Below are positions 1-11,008 of a stretch of 64,000 bases of DNA, piece by piece; positions within the stretch are counted from its first letter, which is position 1; every line of letters starts with the position of its first letter. Source of the DNA: Annulohypoxylon bovei var. microspora (taxonomy: Eukaryota > Ascomycota > Sordariomycetes > Xylariales > Hypoxylaceae). The stretch is from the NCBI GenBank assembly GCA_022836615.1, contig MU405268.1:62001-126000 (forward strand). Reading direction: 5' to 3'. Position numbers and translations under genes: made by a program. A model generated the notes under the pieces. The model ran no database searches. It worked only from the letters and a program-made list of their open reading frames with translations, and was not told the DNA's origin.

Positions 1-585
1 GACTTTAATCTACGTACGCATCGTCCCGAGCCTTAGGGCAGCCATGCCTCCCTTCCTGCAGAGCCTCATATATCTACGGCCGGGGAATAGATACCCAATC
101 CCTGCCTCAGATCCCAGATTGGCTTCATATGCGGCTGCACGGTTGCTACCCGTCTTCGCCACCACACCATCACTTTATGATAATATGCTTCGCATATTCA
201 TACCGTGATGAGCTGGCTACATTCTCGAGCTATCATTCCAGACCTTCGCTATCTTATGCCTATGTATGTCGTACGTGTTGAATCGGCGTCTATTAACTGC
301 TGTGCGACATGCTTATGTTGCGAGCTTCGTCAGAACGTCGTCACCGTCAATTATCACCTATCTTCACTAATAATGTAAGCACACATTCTAGCCGGTGCCG
401 TGTAACGATCTGGTGAAAGATAACTTGAAATTCAACGTTATGCCATCCGAATCATTGGAGAACACCACAACGCCGATCCGGATCCTTCGCCCGTCATGCA
501 TGTGTACAACGCGTACAGTCCTACGTACGCCCTGCAGAACCCCTATTAATCATGAGATATTAACATAATTTAATCAAAAGCTTTG
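1..585. other. gene-free stretch left of the primase gene
   Basis: No reading frame of useful length or recognisable motif is seen here. It is the 3' flank of the primase gene and probably holds its terminator plus part of the neighbouring intergenic region. No repeat or RNA gene was recognised. Confidence 0.5.
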
Positions 586-2219
586 CTAGAAACCCTCCAT
601 CTTCACGTCCTGGTTGTCGTTGACTTTCTCTAGGTTCTTTAGTAAGAAACTTCTTCGGAAATACTCGTTGGGGTGAACAATCGTCTCGAGTTGCTGTGAC
701 GACATGATGCTTTCATCCTTGGCTTTCTTGAGTTCATTCTTATGAACGTACTCGAATACACTACACCCAAAAGTCAGTTCCAGGTATACGGCATTGGACG
801 ATATGGGTTTGAGACGTACCGATTACAAGCCATATGGAATTTCTGCTTGTCCTTATCTTCCTTCACGCCCTGTAGAACAGAGCGATCCGAGACACCCGTT
901 TGTTGCAATAAGGCAGTCAGGTTCTCCAAGTTAAAGTGTCTGTACGGGCACCCGTGAGCTTCGCCAGGGCCGGGTGGATGTTCTGTTAGGATCTTCTGGC
1001 ACGAGAACGGTGAATATCCACCCCCACGGCGATTTGAGTCCCCACCAACATCACCGTATGAGTGCCGCACGTTGTACCTGTACTCCTTGTTGAACGTGTC
1101 ATCCGTGACTTTATGGAAGGAGCTTCGCCAAAAGACTAGGCATTCTTCCAGATTTAAGCCAATACCCTTCAAGAAGAGGGTGTACTGTAGACGACCGAAG
1201 TGTTTTAAATGGGCATCCCGACGTAGCGATCTGTGTAAATGCTGCATGCACAGCGGGAAGTGTTGAGCGAGATTATCAACATTCCGCGCCGTGATCTCAG
1301 CGCCGGGGACACTCGAAGTCGAACTACTGTACGAAGCGTCAGGAGTGACGAAATTCTTCGACAAGTGATCGAGAATGGGCGTAAGTCGGTCGTCTTCGTC
1401 AAGTCGCGGCAGTGCGCGAGCCGTAAGTTCTAAAGCTCGGTCTAGTCTCTTGGTGAATTCGGCGACTACCATACTCGGTAGCTCTTTTGAAGGCACGTAA
1501 GCCTTTCCAGCCTTCAGAAACACTCTTCTTCCCTCGATCAAGTCTGGCACGCGCTCCCAATCAACTTTGAACCATGTTTCTTCTTCTCCTTTCCTCACAC
1601 CACTTGTCGCATTTAGTTCAGTCAAGTATTTGTCCTGTTCTTCTTTAGTGACAGGTTCCCAATCTAGATTTAGACTCTGGATGAAAGCGTTTCGCTCGCG
1701 CGCAGTATCATCGTTCAACCGCAGGCGAAAGAGCATAGTCTCTACGCGGCTAAATCTCCGCCGTAGGTCTTCGGTCGACGCGAAGGCAAGTCGAAGTATG
1801 AAGTGGCCGTAGTAGTCTTTCTGTCTCTGGGCGGGAAGCTGGGTCGAGGAGGTCGAATTGAAGTCGAGTGGAAGGTATTTCTCGAGGAGCGGCTTCATAT
1901 GTGCCGCCGTCTCGACTTGTGTCTTGTTCCGAAACGAGCATGCTTCTAACTCGGCAAGAACTGTGGTAATACTGCTATTAGTCTATAGGGCATAGTTATA
2001 GAAGGACGAGAGACGAGACTAGATCATACCCCGAAGTCTGTCGATGGCCCATTGTTCGAATTGTTCGAGGGTAATGTCTGCTGTCGGAGGTGTCTCATAA
2101 ATATTTAGACGATGAGTGTATTCGGTTTGCTTGTAGGTGGGATCGGCGAATTGTCTTTTTCGATAGTCGAGAACATTACGTCTCTTAGGGTCTACTCGAT
2201 TGAAGTCTTGCCTGAGCAT
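586..2219 (-). CDS. pri2: DNA primase large subunit (PriL/Pri2), three exons
   Basis: Regulatory Fe-S subunit of the DNA polymerase alpha-primase complex, which makes RNA primers in nuclear replication. The proposed join is complement(586..760, 820..1960, 2030..2219), giving 501 aa. Intron 1961..2029 has donor GTATGA, branch-like CTAAT and acceptor CAG; intron 761..819 has donor GTACGT and acceptor TAG. Four cysteines that would ligate the 4Fe-4S cluster fall at about residues 301, 384, 401 and 442; their spacing (83, 17, 41) is nearly that of the human and yeast proteins. The segment RYNVRHSYGDVGGDSNRRGG is typical of the C-terminal primase domain, and exon 3 adds the conserved end containing VHPNEYFRRSF. 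An in-frame ATG at 2270 would add 17 residues; 2219 (MLRQDFNRVDP) is preferred because the upstream piece is a low-complexity Thr run. Identification is firm; the exact start is less so. Confidence 0.93.
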
Positions 2220-3388
2220 TGTGGCGGTGGTGGTGGTGGTTTGTAGACTCTCAGCCGGGAATCGAGGCACGGAACTGAAGTTGTACTTGGATACTTTTTT
2301 TTTTAACTTTTCGTCACAATTTAGAATGGAACTTCTAATGTTGTAACTTTTCCAAGACGCGACTCTCTCTTAGAAAGCGCGTCTGGGAGTGGAACGCGAT
2401 TGTCAATTAAAAGGGACCAATCATATGACATATACGTTTAGACATCCATGTCATTGTGGCCCACATCTCTAACCCCACCTATCCCACTAGACAACCCTCT
2501 AAAATATCTTAATTCGTGTTTTAAGACAACCTTGGTAGTTTACCTCCTCAACCTTTTTGCTTATTTTTAGAGGACTCACTCAGCAGGACTCAGCTAAAAA
2601 AGCGCAACAGCAGTTCTGTTGTTCAAATATATAAATTTTCGACGTCATTTGTCGAAAATGCCAAGAAAAGAACTTCAGATCAGCTCAGCCAAGTGTTCGA
2701 TGCATCCCTACCAAAACTATTATCGATATTTTGGGTAGTACAATACCACTAAGAACAATGCTGAGAAGACGTCTGGCTAAGCCAGCGAGGCGATCGTCAC
2801 TCATTATCATATTTCCACAATGCAGTCATCTCGTGGACGCATCTGATAGATGTACACGATAACCTCTTATGATCCCATATTTCCCGAAATGGCTTCACAG
2901 GGCTTCGGTCAGCCGGCCAAGTATCAAAAACGCATCATGGCTCTGAGAGAGACATGCTCTTCAGATTCCTCACATGCGTTCCGGTATCCAATAGAGATCT
3001 TAGTTCTCCGCTTTCGTGGATTCCTGCTAGGGTTCCAGCTGTTTTTTTCAGCTGATATCGAATTTCCTCGGACCTTATTTCAGCCCGGACTGTTCCCTCT
3101 AATGGCGATACTGCAGGCGACCTTTGCCGTCATTGGCTACGTCGCTAGCCCCTAACCAATCATCGTTAAGCCGCCGTAACACTCGATCCCGCCTTATGGA
3201 TGCTCTCGTACAGCATATTCTCAATCAGGCTAAGTTTCTAGCTGTCCAAGAGCCTCACCTTGATTTTTAACATTTTTGATACACAATATATAATGCCTGG
3301 GAAGACTATGGACAAATTTCCACCGGAGGCCTCTGGATATGAACGCTTCGATTTTCGATTAGCGTATCCCGACTAGTCACGATGAAAG
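2220..3388. other. intergenic region between primase and Clr5 genes
   Basis: This is a divergent promoter region (primase on -, Clr5 protein on +). It contains a TATATAAAT-like stretch near 2628 and a short upstream ORF of 27 codons at 3293..3376, just after an AATATATAA run and ending shortly before the Clr5 start. A 101-codon frame at 2850..3155 shows no domain, signal or coding character and is not called as a gene. Confidence 0.4.
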
Positions 3389-5130
3389 ATGAATGTGCCA
3401 GCAAAACAATATGCTACCTCTGAAGATTGGTCAAGGTTACAGGCTATTATTATGCGCTTGTACCTCGACGAAGACAAGACCCTTGAAGAGCTTAAGTCGT
3501 ATATGGAGGAGCACCATGAATTTTTTGCTACGTATGGGTTGAATTAATCACAAAAGATTATGGGATTCAGCTAACAAGAGATAGTGTTTCGATGTATAAG
3601 AAGAAATTCACGACATGGGGCGCTTTTAAAAACCTCCGATTGGATGAAGTTCTTCAGATCCTTCATCTAAAGAGGCTTCGCGATGCAGACCAAAAACAAT
3701 CTCTGTTCTATATTAGGAATAGAGAAGTCGATCGCTGTAGTCTTCAGATCTACCTATCACGGAATCCTAGCGTCTTCGCAAAGCTTGAAGCTGGTGCAGA
3801 GCCTTGCCCAGAGGCAGTTCGAGATGTTACTTGCCGAACTCCCCCTTCACCCTTATCTCCGTCATCCCCGACATCCCCGACATCCCCGGCATCCCCATCA
3901 TTGTCATTTAAACGACTTTCGCCGTCACCTAGGTCACAACCGTCTAGGTCACCATCGCCGGTAGTACAATGTAACAGGCTCTCCCCTGTCCCCGAGGACA
4001 TGCTTCGGGCACTCCATATTTATCTAGACCAATCTTTTGATTCGGGCCTTTGGTCTTGGTCAGAAAGCCGCTGCTGGAATACCCGCGGTAGAAATGGCCC
4101 CTCAGGGCTTCTAAGTGCGGTTCTAGACAGATGCATAACGGCAGGGCTGGGGATGACTCGTCAGGTAGAACCAGTTGCCGTTCGCCATTCGCTTGACGCC
4201 CCCTTCGCAATGTTAATCAGAGTTTTCAGGAACCCTCCGCCCATAATGATCCCCAAACTAGTTTCAGCTGCTGCTCATCTAAATCGAATTGGGCGCGGAG
4301 AAATAGGGTGTTTGCTTCTACAATTCTGTCGAGATCTTGCATTAGCATTATTCGGCCACGATCATCCTCTTGCGAGATTCTGGACAGGTCTCATATCAAT
4401 CCCTCAACTCGAACAGCAAGATGCGATGGGTCGGATATTGTCTCTATGTCTATCCGAATATGGTACTCGATTAGGACCAGCTCACCCTTTAACTATTGAG
4501 GCGTATCTCAAATACTTCGATACCGTAGAACGGGAGAAGGACCCCCGAGTACAATTGCAGAGCCTTGGACATCAGTTATCGAAGGTTGATGAGAGTTTTG
4601 CTGACGGGTCTTTACTCGGCTTACTCAAACTAGAGCATGCTTTGGCGACTTGCAAGTTAAATTTGGAACAGCAGCATTTAGACAAGGCCGAAGAGGCTCT
4701 ATCCCGTTTAGACTCTAGTTCTCTTGCGGCTAGAGATGAATCATTTCGTTGCATTTGGCTTGGGTACATTCAATGCCTTAGAGGGAATCTTCCAAGGGCT
4801 GAAAGCTTCTACAAGAATTCGGTGCTAGCGGCGAACCGAACTGGGTCCCGAGACTGTGTACTCGAAGCTCTTTTTCAGCTAGAAGCATTTTTCTTACATT
4901 CCGGACAACCGCTAGAGGCAGAGAGAATTCGCGCCGAGAGATTTCGTGTGCTTCGCAGGGATTCCCTCATCTGGACGGATCAAGAGGAAACGCCGTGTTC
5001 CAGAGGTCATACCTCTGGTCCTTCGGTCATGATATTGCATATTGGCTCCGATGAAACCAGTGCTAGATGGCGTCCTTCTGCTTTTGCCGAGATAACTGAG
5101 TATGTTAATGCATCACGCTTCATACCATGA
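3389..5130 (+). CDS. Clr5-domain protein with TPR-like C-terminal region
   Basis: Two exons, join(3389..3531, 3585..5130), 562 aa. The 53-bp intron has donor GTATGG, a CTAAC branch point and acceptor TAG, and splits the Clr5 domain. Joined residues about 8-65 (EDWSRLQAIIMRLYLDED, then MYKKKFTTWGAFKN) match the N-terminal Clr5 signature of filamentous fungi, where a W-x-x-x-x-x-I..LY..E pattern leads to KMYKxRxxxWG. A Ser/Pro repeat (SPTSPTSPASP) follows near residue 145. The C-terminal half is helical, with HPLT- and AESFYKNSVLAANR-like pieces resembling TPR units. Proteins with this layout are often annotated as DNA-binding or regulatory, but the biochemical role is poorly established. It lies 0.46 kb upstream of the NmrA-like gene on the same strand; no functional link is visible. 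Confidence 0.8.
3864..3900 (+). repeat. 9-bp tandem repeat coding SPT units in the Clr5 protein
   Basis: About four head-to-tail copies of a CATCCCCGA/G-type 9-mer lie inside the coding exon and encode SPTSPTSPASPS. The unit length is a multiple of three, so copy-number change would keep the frame. Confidence 0.7.
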
Positions 5131-5591
5131 CATGCACGTGGGTTCCAAAACATTCTTCGGCGTTAAAGATATTACGAATAAAATACTGCCTAAACCTTTA
5201 CCCCTATTATTCCTAACCCCGTGAGTTAATGTGATGTTACAACTTTAACCTGTTTAGTAGATGTCTAATAAGCACGCCGGTCGATCATCCAATTATCAAC
5301 TGAATTACAAAATTTGTTTAAAGGTTGAAACCAAGTTCTTGATCCTCCGGTGTCGTGATAGCCGCGGAACGCCGTGGAGTGCCGTGGAGTTCGATTCCGC
5401 CGGTCTATCGTTTCAACCGAATCGCGTCGCGAGTACGTTAAAGAAAATGACGAGACGACATCTTAATTACCGGCTTAATGAAATATAATAAGATGGAGAA
5501 TCTCTGTTTCTCAGAGAGTTATCATCATGTTCCCCCAGCACAGATTGAGATACACGAATACACTATCGCGAAACCTAAAACAGCTTAGAAC
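5131..5591. other. intergenic, promoter side of the NmrA-like gene
   Basis: This holds the 3' flank of the Clr5 gene and the 5' flank of the NmrA-like gene. A 75-codon frame at 5261..5488 is unsupported. Near 5366-5395 a short direct repeat (GCCGTGGAGT) occurs twice. Confidence 0.4.
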
Positions 5592-6533
5592 ATGTCCAAG
5601 ATCCTTGCCGTCTTTGGCGCTACCGGCCACCAGGGTAGTTCAGTCATCAACTATGTGCTGAACGACCCAAAGCTCTCTAAGGAGTACAAGCTCCGCGCCA
5701 TCACTCGTGATGTCAACTCGGAGAAGCTCAAACAGCTCAAGGGCAAGGTCGAAGTCGTCCAAGGCGATGTCCTTGACCGAGCCTCCCTCGAGACAACTCT
5801 AACCGGAGCGCACACTGTCTTCGCAATGACAGTACCGTCATTCGCTCCTAACGCAGTCGAGGTAGAATACAACAATGGCAAGGCTATCGCCGATGTCGCC
5901 GTCGAAAAGGGAGCCAAGTACATCATCTTCAGCACCCTACCGGGTACTAAGGAGATATCCGGCGGCAAGTATGCCAAAGTCACCCCCTTCGACGCCAAAG
6001 CCGAGATCGAGAAGTACATCCGCGGCCTGCCCGTCAAAAGCGCATTCCTGTCTCCCGGCACATTCATGGAGAACTTCGCAGAGCAGGCTTTCTTGGCCCC
6101 GAGGCAGGATGCTGACGGTACTTGGGTATTCACCCGCCACGTCTCGCCTAAGACGCAATTCCCGCTCATCGACGCAGTCGGGGATACGGGCAAGTTCGTC
6201 GGCGCGATACTGGCCGAGCCTGAGAAGTACGCTGGCCAGACGTTCTGCGCTGCTACGAGGATGTACACATTAGAGGAGATCGTCGCTACCATAGCTAAGG
6301 CTACCGGGCAGAAGGTCGTGTTCAAGCAGATCCCCACCGAGGAATTCACGAAGAACCTTGACATACCGCCTGTGCTTGCGGAAATCTTTGCCGAGGTGTT
6401 CCAGTACCAGGAAGAGTTCGGGTACTATGGTCCGGAAGGGGAGAAACTGGTCGCTTGGGCTGCGGCGAATGCTGGGGGTAAGCTGGCGACTTTCGAGGAG
6501 TACCTTGAGAGACATCCTCTTCGGCTCGGGTAA
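5592..6533 (+). CDS. NmrA-like NAD(P)-binding protein
   Basis: Intronless, 313 aa. The N-terminal Rossmann motif GATGHQGSSV (residues about 9-18) and the layout of an atypical short-chain dehydrogenase are clear: VQGDVLDRASLE after beta-3, FAMTVPS, KYIIFSTLPG and SPGTFMENFAEQ. This matches the NmrA/HSCARG group (PF05368), whose members act as dinucleotide-sensing regulators or as reductases. The catalytic Tyr-x-x-x-Lys of classical SDRs is not evident, which fits a sensor-like role, but this cannot be settled from sequence. The length is normal for the family. Codon use is GC-rich and strongly biased, suggesting good expression. The long antisense frame at 5651..6364 is a shadow of this bias. 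Confidence 0.9.
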   Translation: MSKILAVFGATGHQGSSVINYVLNDPKLSKEYKLRAITRDVNSEKLKQLKGKVEVVQGDVLDRASLETTLTGAHTVFAMTVPSFAPNAVEVEYNNGKAIADVAVEKGAKYIIFSTLPGTKEISGGKYAKVTPFDAKAEIEKYIRGLPVKSAFLSPGTFMENFAEQAFLAPRQDADGTWVFTRHVSPKTQFPLIDAVGDTGKFVGAILAEPEKYAGQTFCAATRMYTLEEIVATIAKATGQKVVFKQIPTEEFTKNLDIPPVLAEIFAEVFQYQEEFGYYGPEGEKLVAWAAANAGGKLATFEEYLERHPLRLG

Positions 6534-6758
6534 ATGGCGACGTTGAATCAGTTGCATATAAGATCAAGTGTGGCTCATCTAGTACGGTGGTAGAGAGGGG
6601 CTACCTATAGAGTTCAAGAAGGATCGCATATTGCACGTCGGACTGGTATAAGGTATAAAGCATAGATATTCACAGGAACAGTGCCTAGTTATAATCTTTC
6701 AAATTTATTGACATACCAAAAATACCTACTCGTTCACTTACCTTAGGTAAATTTCATA

Positions 6759-7202
6759 TCACCAATCTTTCCATATCGTCCTATTGCACCACGCCTCGGG
6801 AGTATCCCACACCTCAACAAGCAGCTGCCCTCCGGGCGTCTCCTCCACAACCCTCCTCGGCGTCTCGTCCCCCTCCTGGGGGTCCATAGGCTGCGACCTC
6901 GGTATCTTGACCCGAATGCCCACATCCGGGAGGCGCAGCTTAATCGCCATGATCAAGTCGTCGCGCCGCGCTCTCCGGATGCCTTTTCGCTTGTACGTGA
7001 CGTTCGCGTGCTTGGCCAGGTGCTTCATGTGCACGTCGACGCACCCGCACCGCACGCCGTGGTGGATCGTCAGGTGCGGCCGGCTGCCGGGCGTGGCCCG
7101 CTGCGCGACGCCGTAGCACCCCGTCTGCTTGTTTGCGAGCTTGTACGTGCTTTTCGAGACGCGCTGGCGCGCCTGGAGGAGGAGGGAGTCGGTTTTTAAC
7201 AT
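6759..7202 (-). CDS. hypothetical protein, 147 aa, family not recognised
   Basis: A single open frame starts at an ATG at 7202. The product is basic in the middle (HMKHLAKHANVTYKRKGIRR) and ends in an acidic to neutral tail with QLLVEVWDTPE. The N-terminal half holds several Cys and His residues (TGCYGV, RCGCVDVHMKH), but no zinc-finger spacing is recognised. There is no signal peptide or membrane segment. GC content is well above the flanks, which supports a coding region, but a competing 110-codon frame exists on the other strand. It sits between the NmrA-like and PrpD-like genes. It could be a lineage-specific gene or a non-coding GC-rich patch. Confidence 0.42.
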   Translation of the reverse strand: MLKTDSLLLQARQRVSKSTYKLANKQTGCYGVAQRATPGSRPHLTIHHGVRCGCVDVHMKHLAKHANVTYKRKGIRRARRDDLIMAIKLRLPDVGIRVKIPRSQPMDPQEGDETPRRVVEETPGGQLLVEVWDTPEAWCNRTIWKDW

Positions 7203-7504
7203 GGTGGTTTGTAATTAAGGGGTGAATAAATAAACGAATAAGTAAATAGGGAGCTCTGGTAAGGGTCTACGTAGGGGTTTCGGTCTCAAAACTCATCGAA
7301 GGCCTATGTTTACAGGGGGTGCTACGAGCTTATATATGTTCGCTATGTTGTAGGACAATGCATTCTAGCCTTTCAATGTGTATTGTCTGCTAATGAAAGA
7401 GATTTCTATTGTTAGAAACTGAAACCCATTATCCCAAGGTTCGTAAAGACACGGCGAACAAAGATATTCTAATCAGTAGGTAGCGCATCTTCAGCGACTC
7501 GACC
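7203..7504. other. short intergenic spacer
   Basis: About 300 bp of AT-rich sequence separate the 147-aa ORF from the 3' end of the PrpD-like gene. No gene or repeat is seen. Confidence 0.5.
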
Positions 7505-8911
7505 TTAGAACAGCGTCCTCAGCGTCCCTACATCCGTCATATTGCCAATATTCGTGAAAGCCGCATACGCCTTCTCGGCCCTCGCGCCGCCGATCTGCTT
7601 CGTCACCTGGTCCATGAACTTGGTCTTCAGGTCGTCCACCGTCAGCGGGTTCGCCAGACTACCGATCGCGTGCTCGACGTACTTCCCCAGCGTGGTCCCG
7701 TCGGCAAATGTCACGTTGACGTACGCCGCGTCCTCGGCCACGGCGGCGTCGGTCGTCACGTTAACCAACTGCCGCATGCCGACGACCGCCGGATCGAGCA
7801 CGACCGCGTCGGTGAACTGGGCCGGCGTCGCCGCCCCGTACAGCAGCCCGACGGCGGCCGCGTGGTAGATGCTGAACTTGCCCGCGAGCCCCGTCTGGGG
7901 GTCCGTCTGGCCCGTCAGCACCAGCACCTCGGGGTTGACGCGCAGGTCGACGGACCGGACCGCGTCGGCCGTGAGGGCCTTGCCCTGGGTCGCGGACTCG
8001 TTGTGCAGCTGGATGGCCCCGTCGATCGTCGGGTGCATCACGATGCCGCACGGGAACGGCTTGAACGTGTTCGCCTCGATCTCCCAGGTCTGGCCCAGCT
8101 GCGCGAACTCGGCCGATGCGTTCTCCCGCGTCGAGACTACGTGCAGCCAGCCGTACTGGTCTTCTAGCGCCGTGAGAGAGCTCGTGTAGCCGTTCTGGGC
8201 TAGGAGCGCGGCGAGGAGCCCGGATTGCGTGGCCCGCCCGATGTGGAAGGACTTCGTCATGGATCCGAAGAAGGCTTGCATCCCGATGACTTGTGTGGAG
8301 GCGATGCCGATCGCTTGCTGCGTGTGCTCCGTGTCCAAGCCCAGCAGCTTGCTGACGGCGACTGCGGCGCCGATGGAGCCGGTCGTGCTGGTGATGTGCC
8401 AGCCGACGTCATAATGTTCGGGGAACACCGACCGACCGAGATGGAGCTCGGCCTCGATGCCAGCGACGAAGGCCGTTAGGAAATCTGAACCTGACACTGC
8501 TGTCGGACCTCCGTCCCTGTCCGACTGGGACCGGGCTTCTGTGATAGCGAGTAGAGCGCTTGCCACGACCCCCGTGGGGTGGATGACGGTCGCTAGATGC
8601 GTGTCATCGTAGTCGTCGACGTGCGACGCGATGCCGTTGATGAACGCGGCATACTGGGCGTCCGCGAACGCTTCACCGTACGCTTCATCGCTGACGGAGC
8701 CGTTCAGACCGAGAATACTCGAGGTCGCGGGCCCGCCGAAGCCTGCGGCTACGGTCGTGTTGAGCGCGATCTGCGGCGCATCTTGAGCGAACCCGCCGAT
8801 GGCGCAGCCGGCCCAGTTGTAGATGCTCTTCACCGCCGCATCGATCACAGGCACGGGCAGGTTGGCGTATGTGAGGTTCGTTGCCCAGGACGCTAGCGCA
8901 AGAGTTGCCAT
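7505..8911 (-). CDS. MmgE/PrpD family protein, cis-aconitate decarboxylase-like
   Basis: Intronless, 468 aa, starting MATLALASWATNL at 8911. The family contains 2-methylcitrate dehydratase (PrpD) and cis-aconitate decarboxylase (fungal CadA, animal ACOD1), acting on small tricarboxylates. Residues important in ACOD1 have counterparts: the Asp, Thr and His of its first active-site segment in DDYDDTHLATVIHPTG, the second His in YDVGWHITSTTGSIG, and the Lys in GSMTKSFHIG. The GCAIGGF and CGIVMHPTIDG stretches are also typical. The length is slightly shorter than fungal CadA (about 490 aa). There is no clear mitochondrial presequence and no C-terminal peroxisomal signal (it ends LRTLF). No itaconate transporter genes (MttA, MfsA type) are next to it. 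It could equally be a 2-methylcitrate dehydratase-like or an uncharacterised branch enzyme; the substrate is not assigned. Confidence 0.85.
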   Translation of the reverse strand: MATLALASWATNLTYANLPVPVIDAAVKSIYNWAGCAIGGFAQDAPQIALNTTVAAGFGGPATSSILGLNGSVSDEAYGEAFADAQYAAFINGIASHVDDYDDTHLATVIHPTGVVASALLAITEARSQSDRDGGPTAVSGSDFLTAFVAGIEAELHLGRSVFPEHYDVGWHITSTTGSIGAAVAVSKLLGLDTEHTQQAIGIASTQVIGMQAFFGSMTKSFHIGRATQSGLLAALLAQNGYTSSLTALEDQYGWLHVVSTRENASAEFAQLGQTWEIEANTFKPFPCGIVMHPTIDGAIQLHNESATQGKALTADAVRSVDLRVNPEVLVLTGQTDPQTGLAGKFSIYHAAAVGLLYGAATPAQFTDAVVLDPAVVGMRQLVNVTTDAAVAEDAAYVNVTFADGTTLGKYVEHAIGSLANPLTVDDLKTKFMDQVTKQIGGARAEKAYAAFTNIGNMTDVGTLRTLF

Positions 8912-11008
8912 GATTATTAACGATGTAGCTCTACTATAACTCTATGGTCTTGGCCCCGGAGATCTGCGCATTCGGGGCTCCCCGCGACTTTTGAGGGCGG
9001 CATAGCGAGCGGGACATCGGGATAGCTGGCGCCAGCGCAGCGCGGAGATGATGTCAAATGAGGGATCAAAGTAACGGTCTCCAACGTCCGCTTTGAACCT
9101 GAACCTCGGCAATAGCATGCCTGACCGTTGATACCAGGTCCGGGATGGGGGTTGGAGAGGGGTTGGTTGCTAGATGGAGAAGCCAGAGAATAACTGCAAG
9201 TCAAGTCAAATTTTTCGAATTTTTTACCTACCTAGGTAGTTACTTGAAGATATCTTAGGATTGACTTAGTAATTGTACAAAATAGGGGCAGATGTCTCTA
9301 AGCTCCTAGAAGCGGTTCATGACAACCTCCACATTTTAATTTGGTATATTCCGTTGACTTTATCATGATAATATCAATATCTTTATCGAATGTCTTCACC
9401 ACGAAACCCACTCTACAGCATAGACCGCGCACGGTAGTATGTCTCACCAGAGTCACCGTTACATACCGCGGAAATGGCGCTTTTGTTCAGATCTTTTGGC
9501 TACACTTCGATCTTGTAGCTCTAAAGCACTAATGAAGTATTGTTAGATGGCAATCTTAGAAATATTGCAATTGTTATGGGATACCTAACTCAGTGACGAA
9601 TAGTCCATTTTCATTGAAATATTCCGTATTAAACAGACTCCGGCAACTGAGACTTCACGAAATATCTAATACTTTTGAAGCTTTTCTTAGAACGAAAAAA
9701 AAAGTTGTAGTGATGCCCAATTCATCTTATGTGAAGGTGGGGCTTCGCGCTGCCACGATGAGTCAGCAGAATCCCCCCGTGCCGTATGTTCGATTTTGCA
9801 TATAAATGATGCCTTTGTGGCACAAAAGCCTCAATATCCCGGTCAGTGGTTGGTGAGCCTTTCCTAACAAATCTCTATGTAAGAGTACGGACATATTAAG
9901 TGTGTCGTGCAATCATCTACAACTTACTATAAACTCTTTTAAACATAAACTCCCACTCCTAGCTTAAGTACGTCTTTATTAGCATTTTCATTGATGCTAT
10001 TAATTAAGCATCTGGTATATTAGTAATGGACGAAATCATTGAATCTGATGCTACTAGTTGTGTCAGCTCCCGAGTTGTTAATATGAGTGATAACAAGATC
10101 GACGATTATCCAGCTACAAAGCGTAAATGAGGTTTCTAGGTATGTAGCTATGTGAGTTTGGTCCAAGCGCTGATAGGTAGACCTTCTCAAACTACTCTTG
10201 GGATACGACGTAGGGGAATACCTTGGTTTTCAAACTTATAGGGGGGTCTGAAGTGGGAAAATGGGACAGTGGGATAACTTCAGTGACCGGAATTGAGCTC
10301 TTCCCGTGGAAATGGATATGTCGGAACCTCCTGATTTATAGTGTGGTCCTAAATGTTAGATGATAACCATTGCCATGGCGGTTAAATATCCCTCTCACCA
10401 CACTATATATTCTAAATACGTTTATTACCTAATTAAGCACGTAGCATAGATGATTTGAGATCTACAACTAGGTTCTCCGCGTTACATTATTTCCTCAGTA
10501 AGACTGCTCGATTTACTACGTTACCATTTGCGATCGTAAAAAGGATGATCTGCATAATAGTGTCGTGATATCCTCACTTATTTCTCTTAGGAATCACGAG
10601 CATCAATATCCACACAGGTATCGAGGTACACAAGAAGAGAAAATGGAGAAATTGTCCTACATCAATGAGGTCGGTATTACTATGTTTGATAGACTTACAC
10701 CCGATATCTATCATAAACCACCCAGATATCTGAGTACGGTGTCTGGTACATAGAAAATACACCGTTTAAACGACGTTTAATGGATACGTCTTTTGGCTTT
10801 GTTGCTAAAACGGAGCGGATAGTGACATTAGCACTTCAAAGCATAATACATGGTGGGGTGATTTGGGTACCCTCACGATCAAGGTATCTCTCGTTTTAGT
10901 AAAGCATCACATTTACGGCGTCGACAATACTACTGTTCACAGGTCCCTAATCTAATGTACACGAGTTACATACCTTGCGCCTCGCCTAACTAGGGAACAA
11001 CCCTCTGC
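8912..11008. other. 2.1 kb gene-free region
   Basis: Promoter side of the PrpD-like gene and 3' side of the permease gene. It contains a CCTAGG motif near 9231 and becomes strongly AT-rich from about 9200. Frames of 60-95 codons occur on both strands, but none has a motif, codon bias or splice partner that would support a gene. Confidence 0.45.

Noticed and set aside
2850..3155. 101-codon frame upstream of the Clr5 gene
   Set aside because: No domain, no splice partner and ordinary intergenic composition.
5651..6364. 237-codon antisense frame over the NmrA-like gene
   Set aside because: It lies wholly inside a well-supported gene and reflects that gene's codon bias; no motif.
7670..8479. 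plus-strand frames (165 and 84 codons) over the PrpD-like gene
   Set aside because: Arg/Gly/Asp-rich shadow translations of a GC-rich gene on the other strand.
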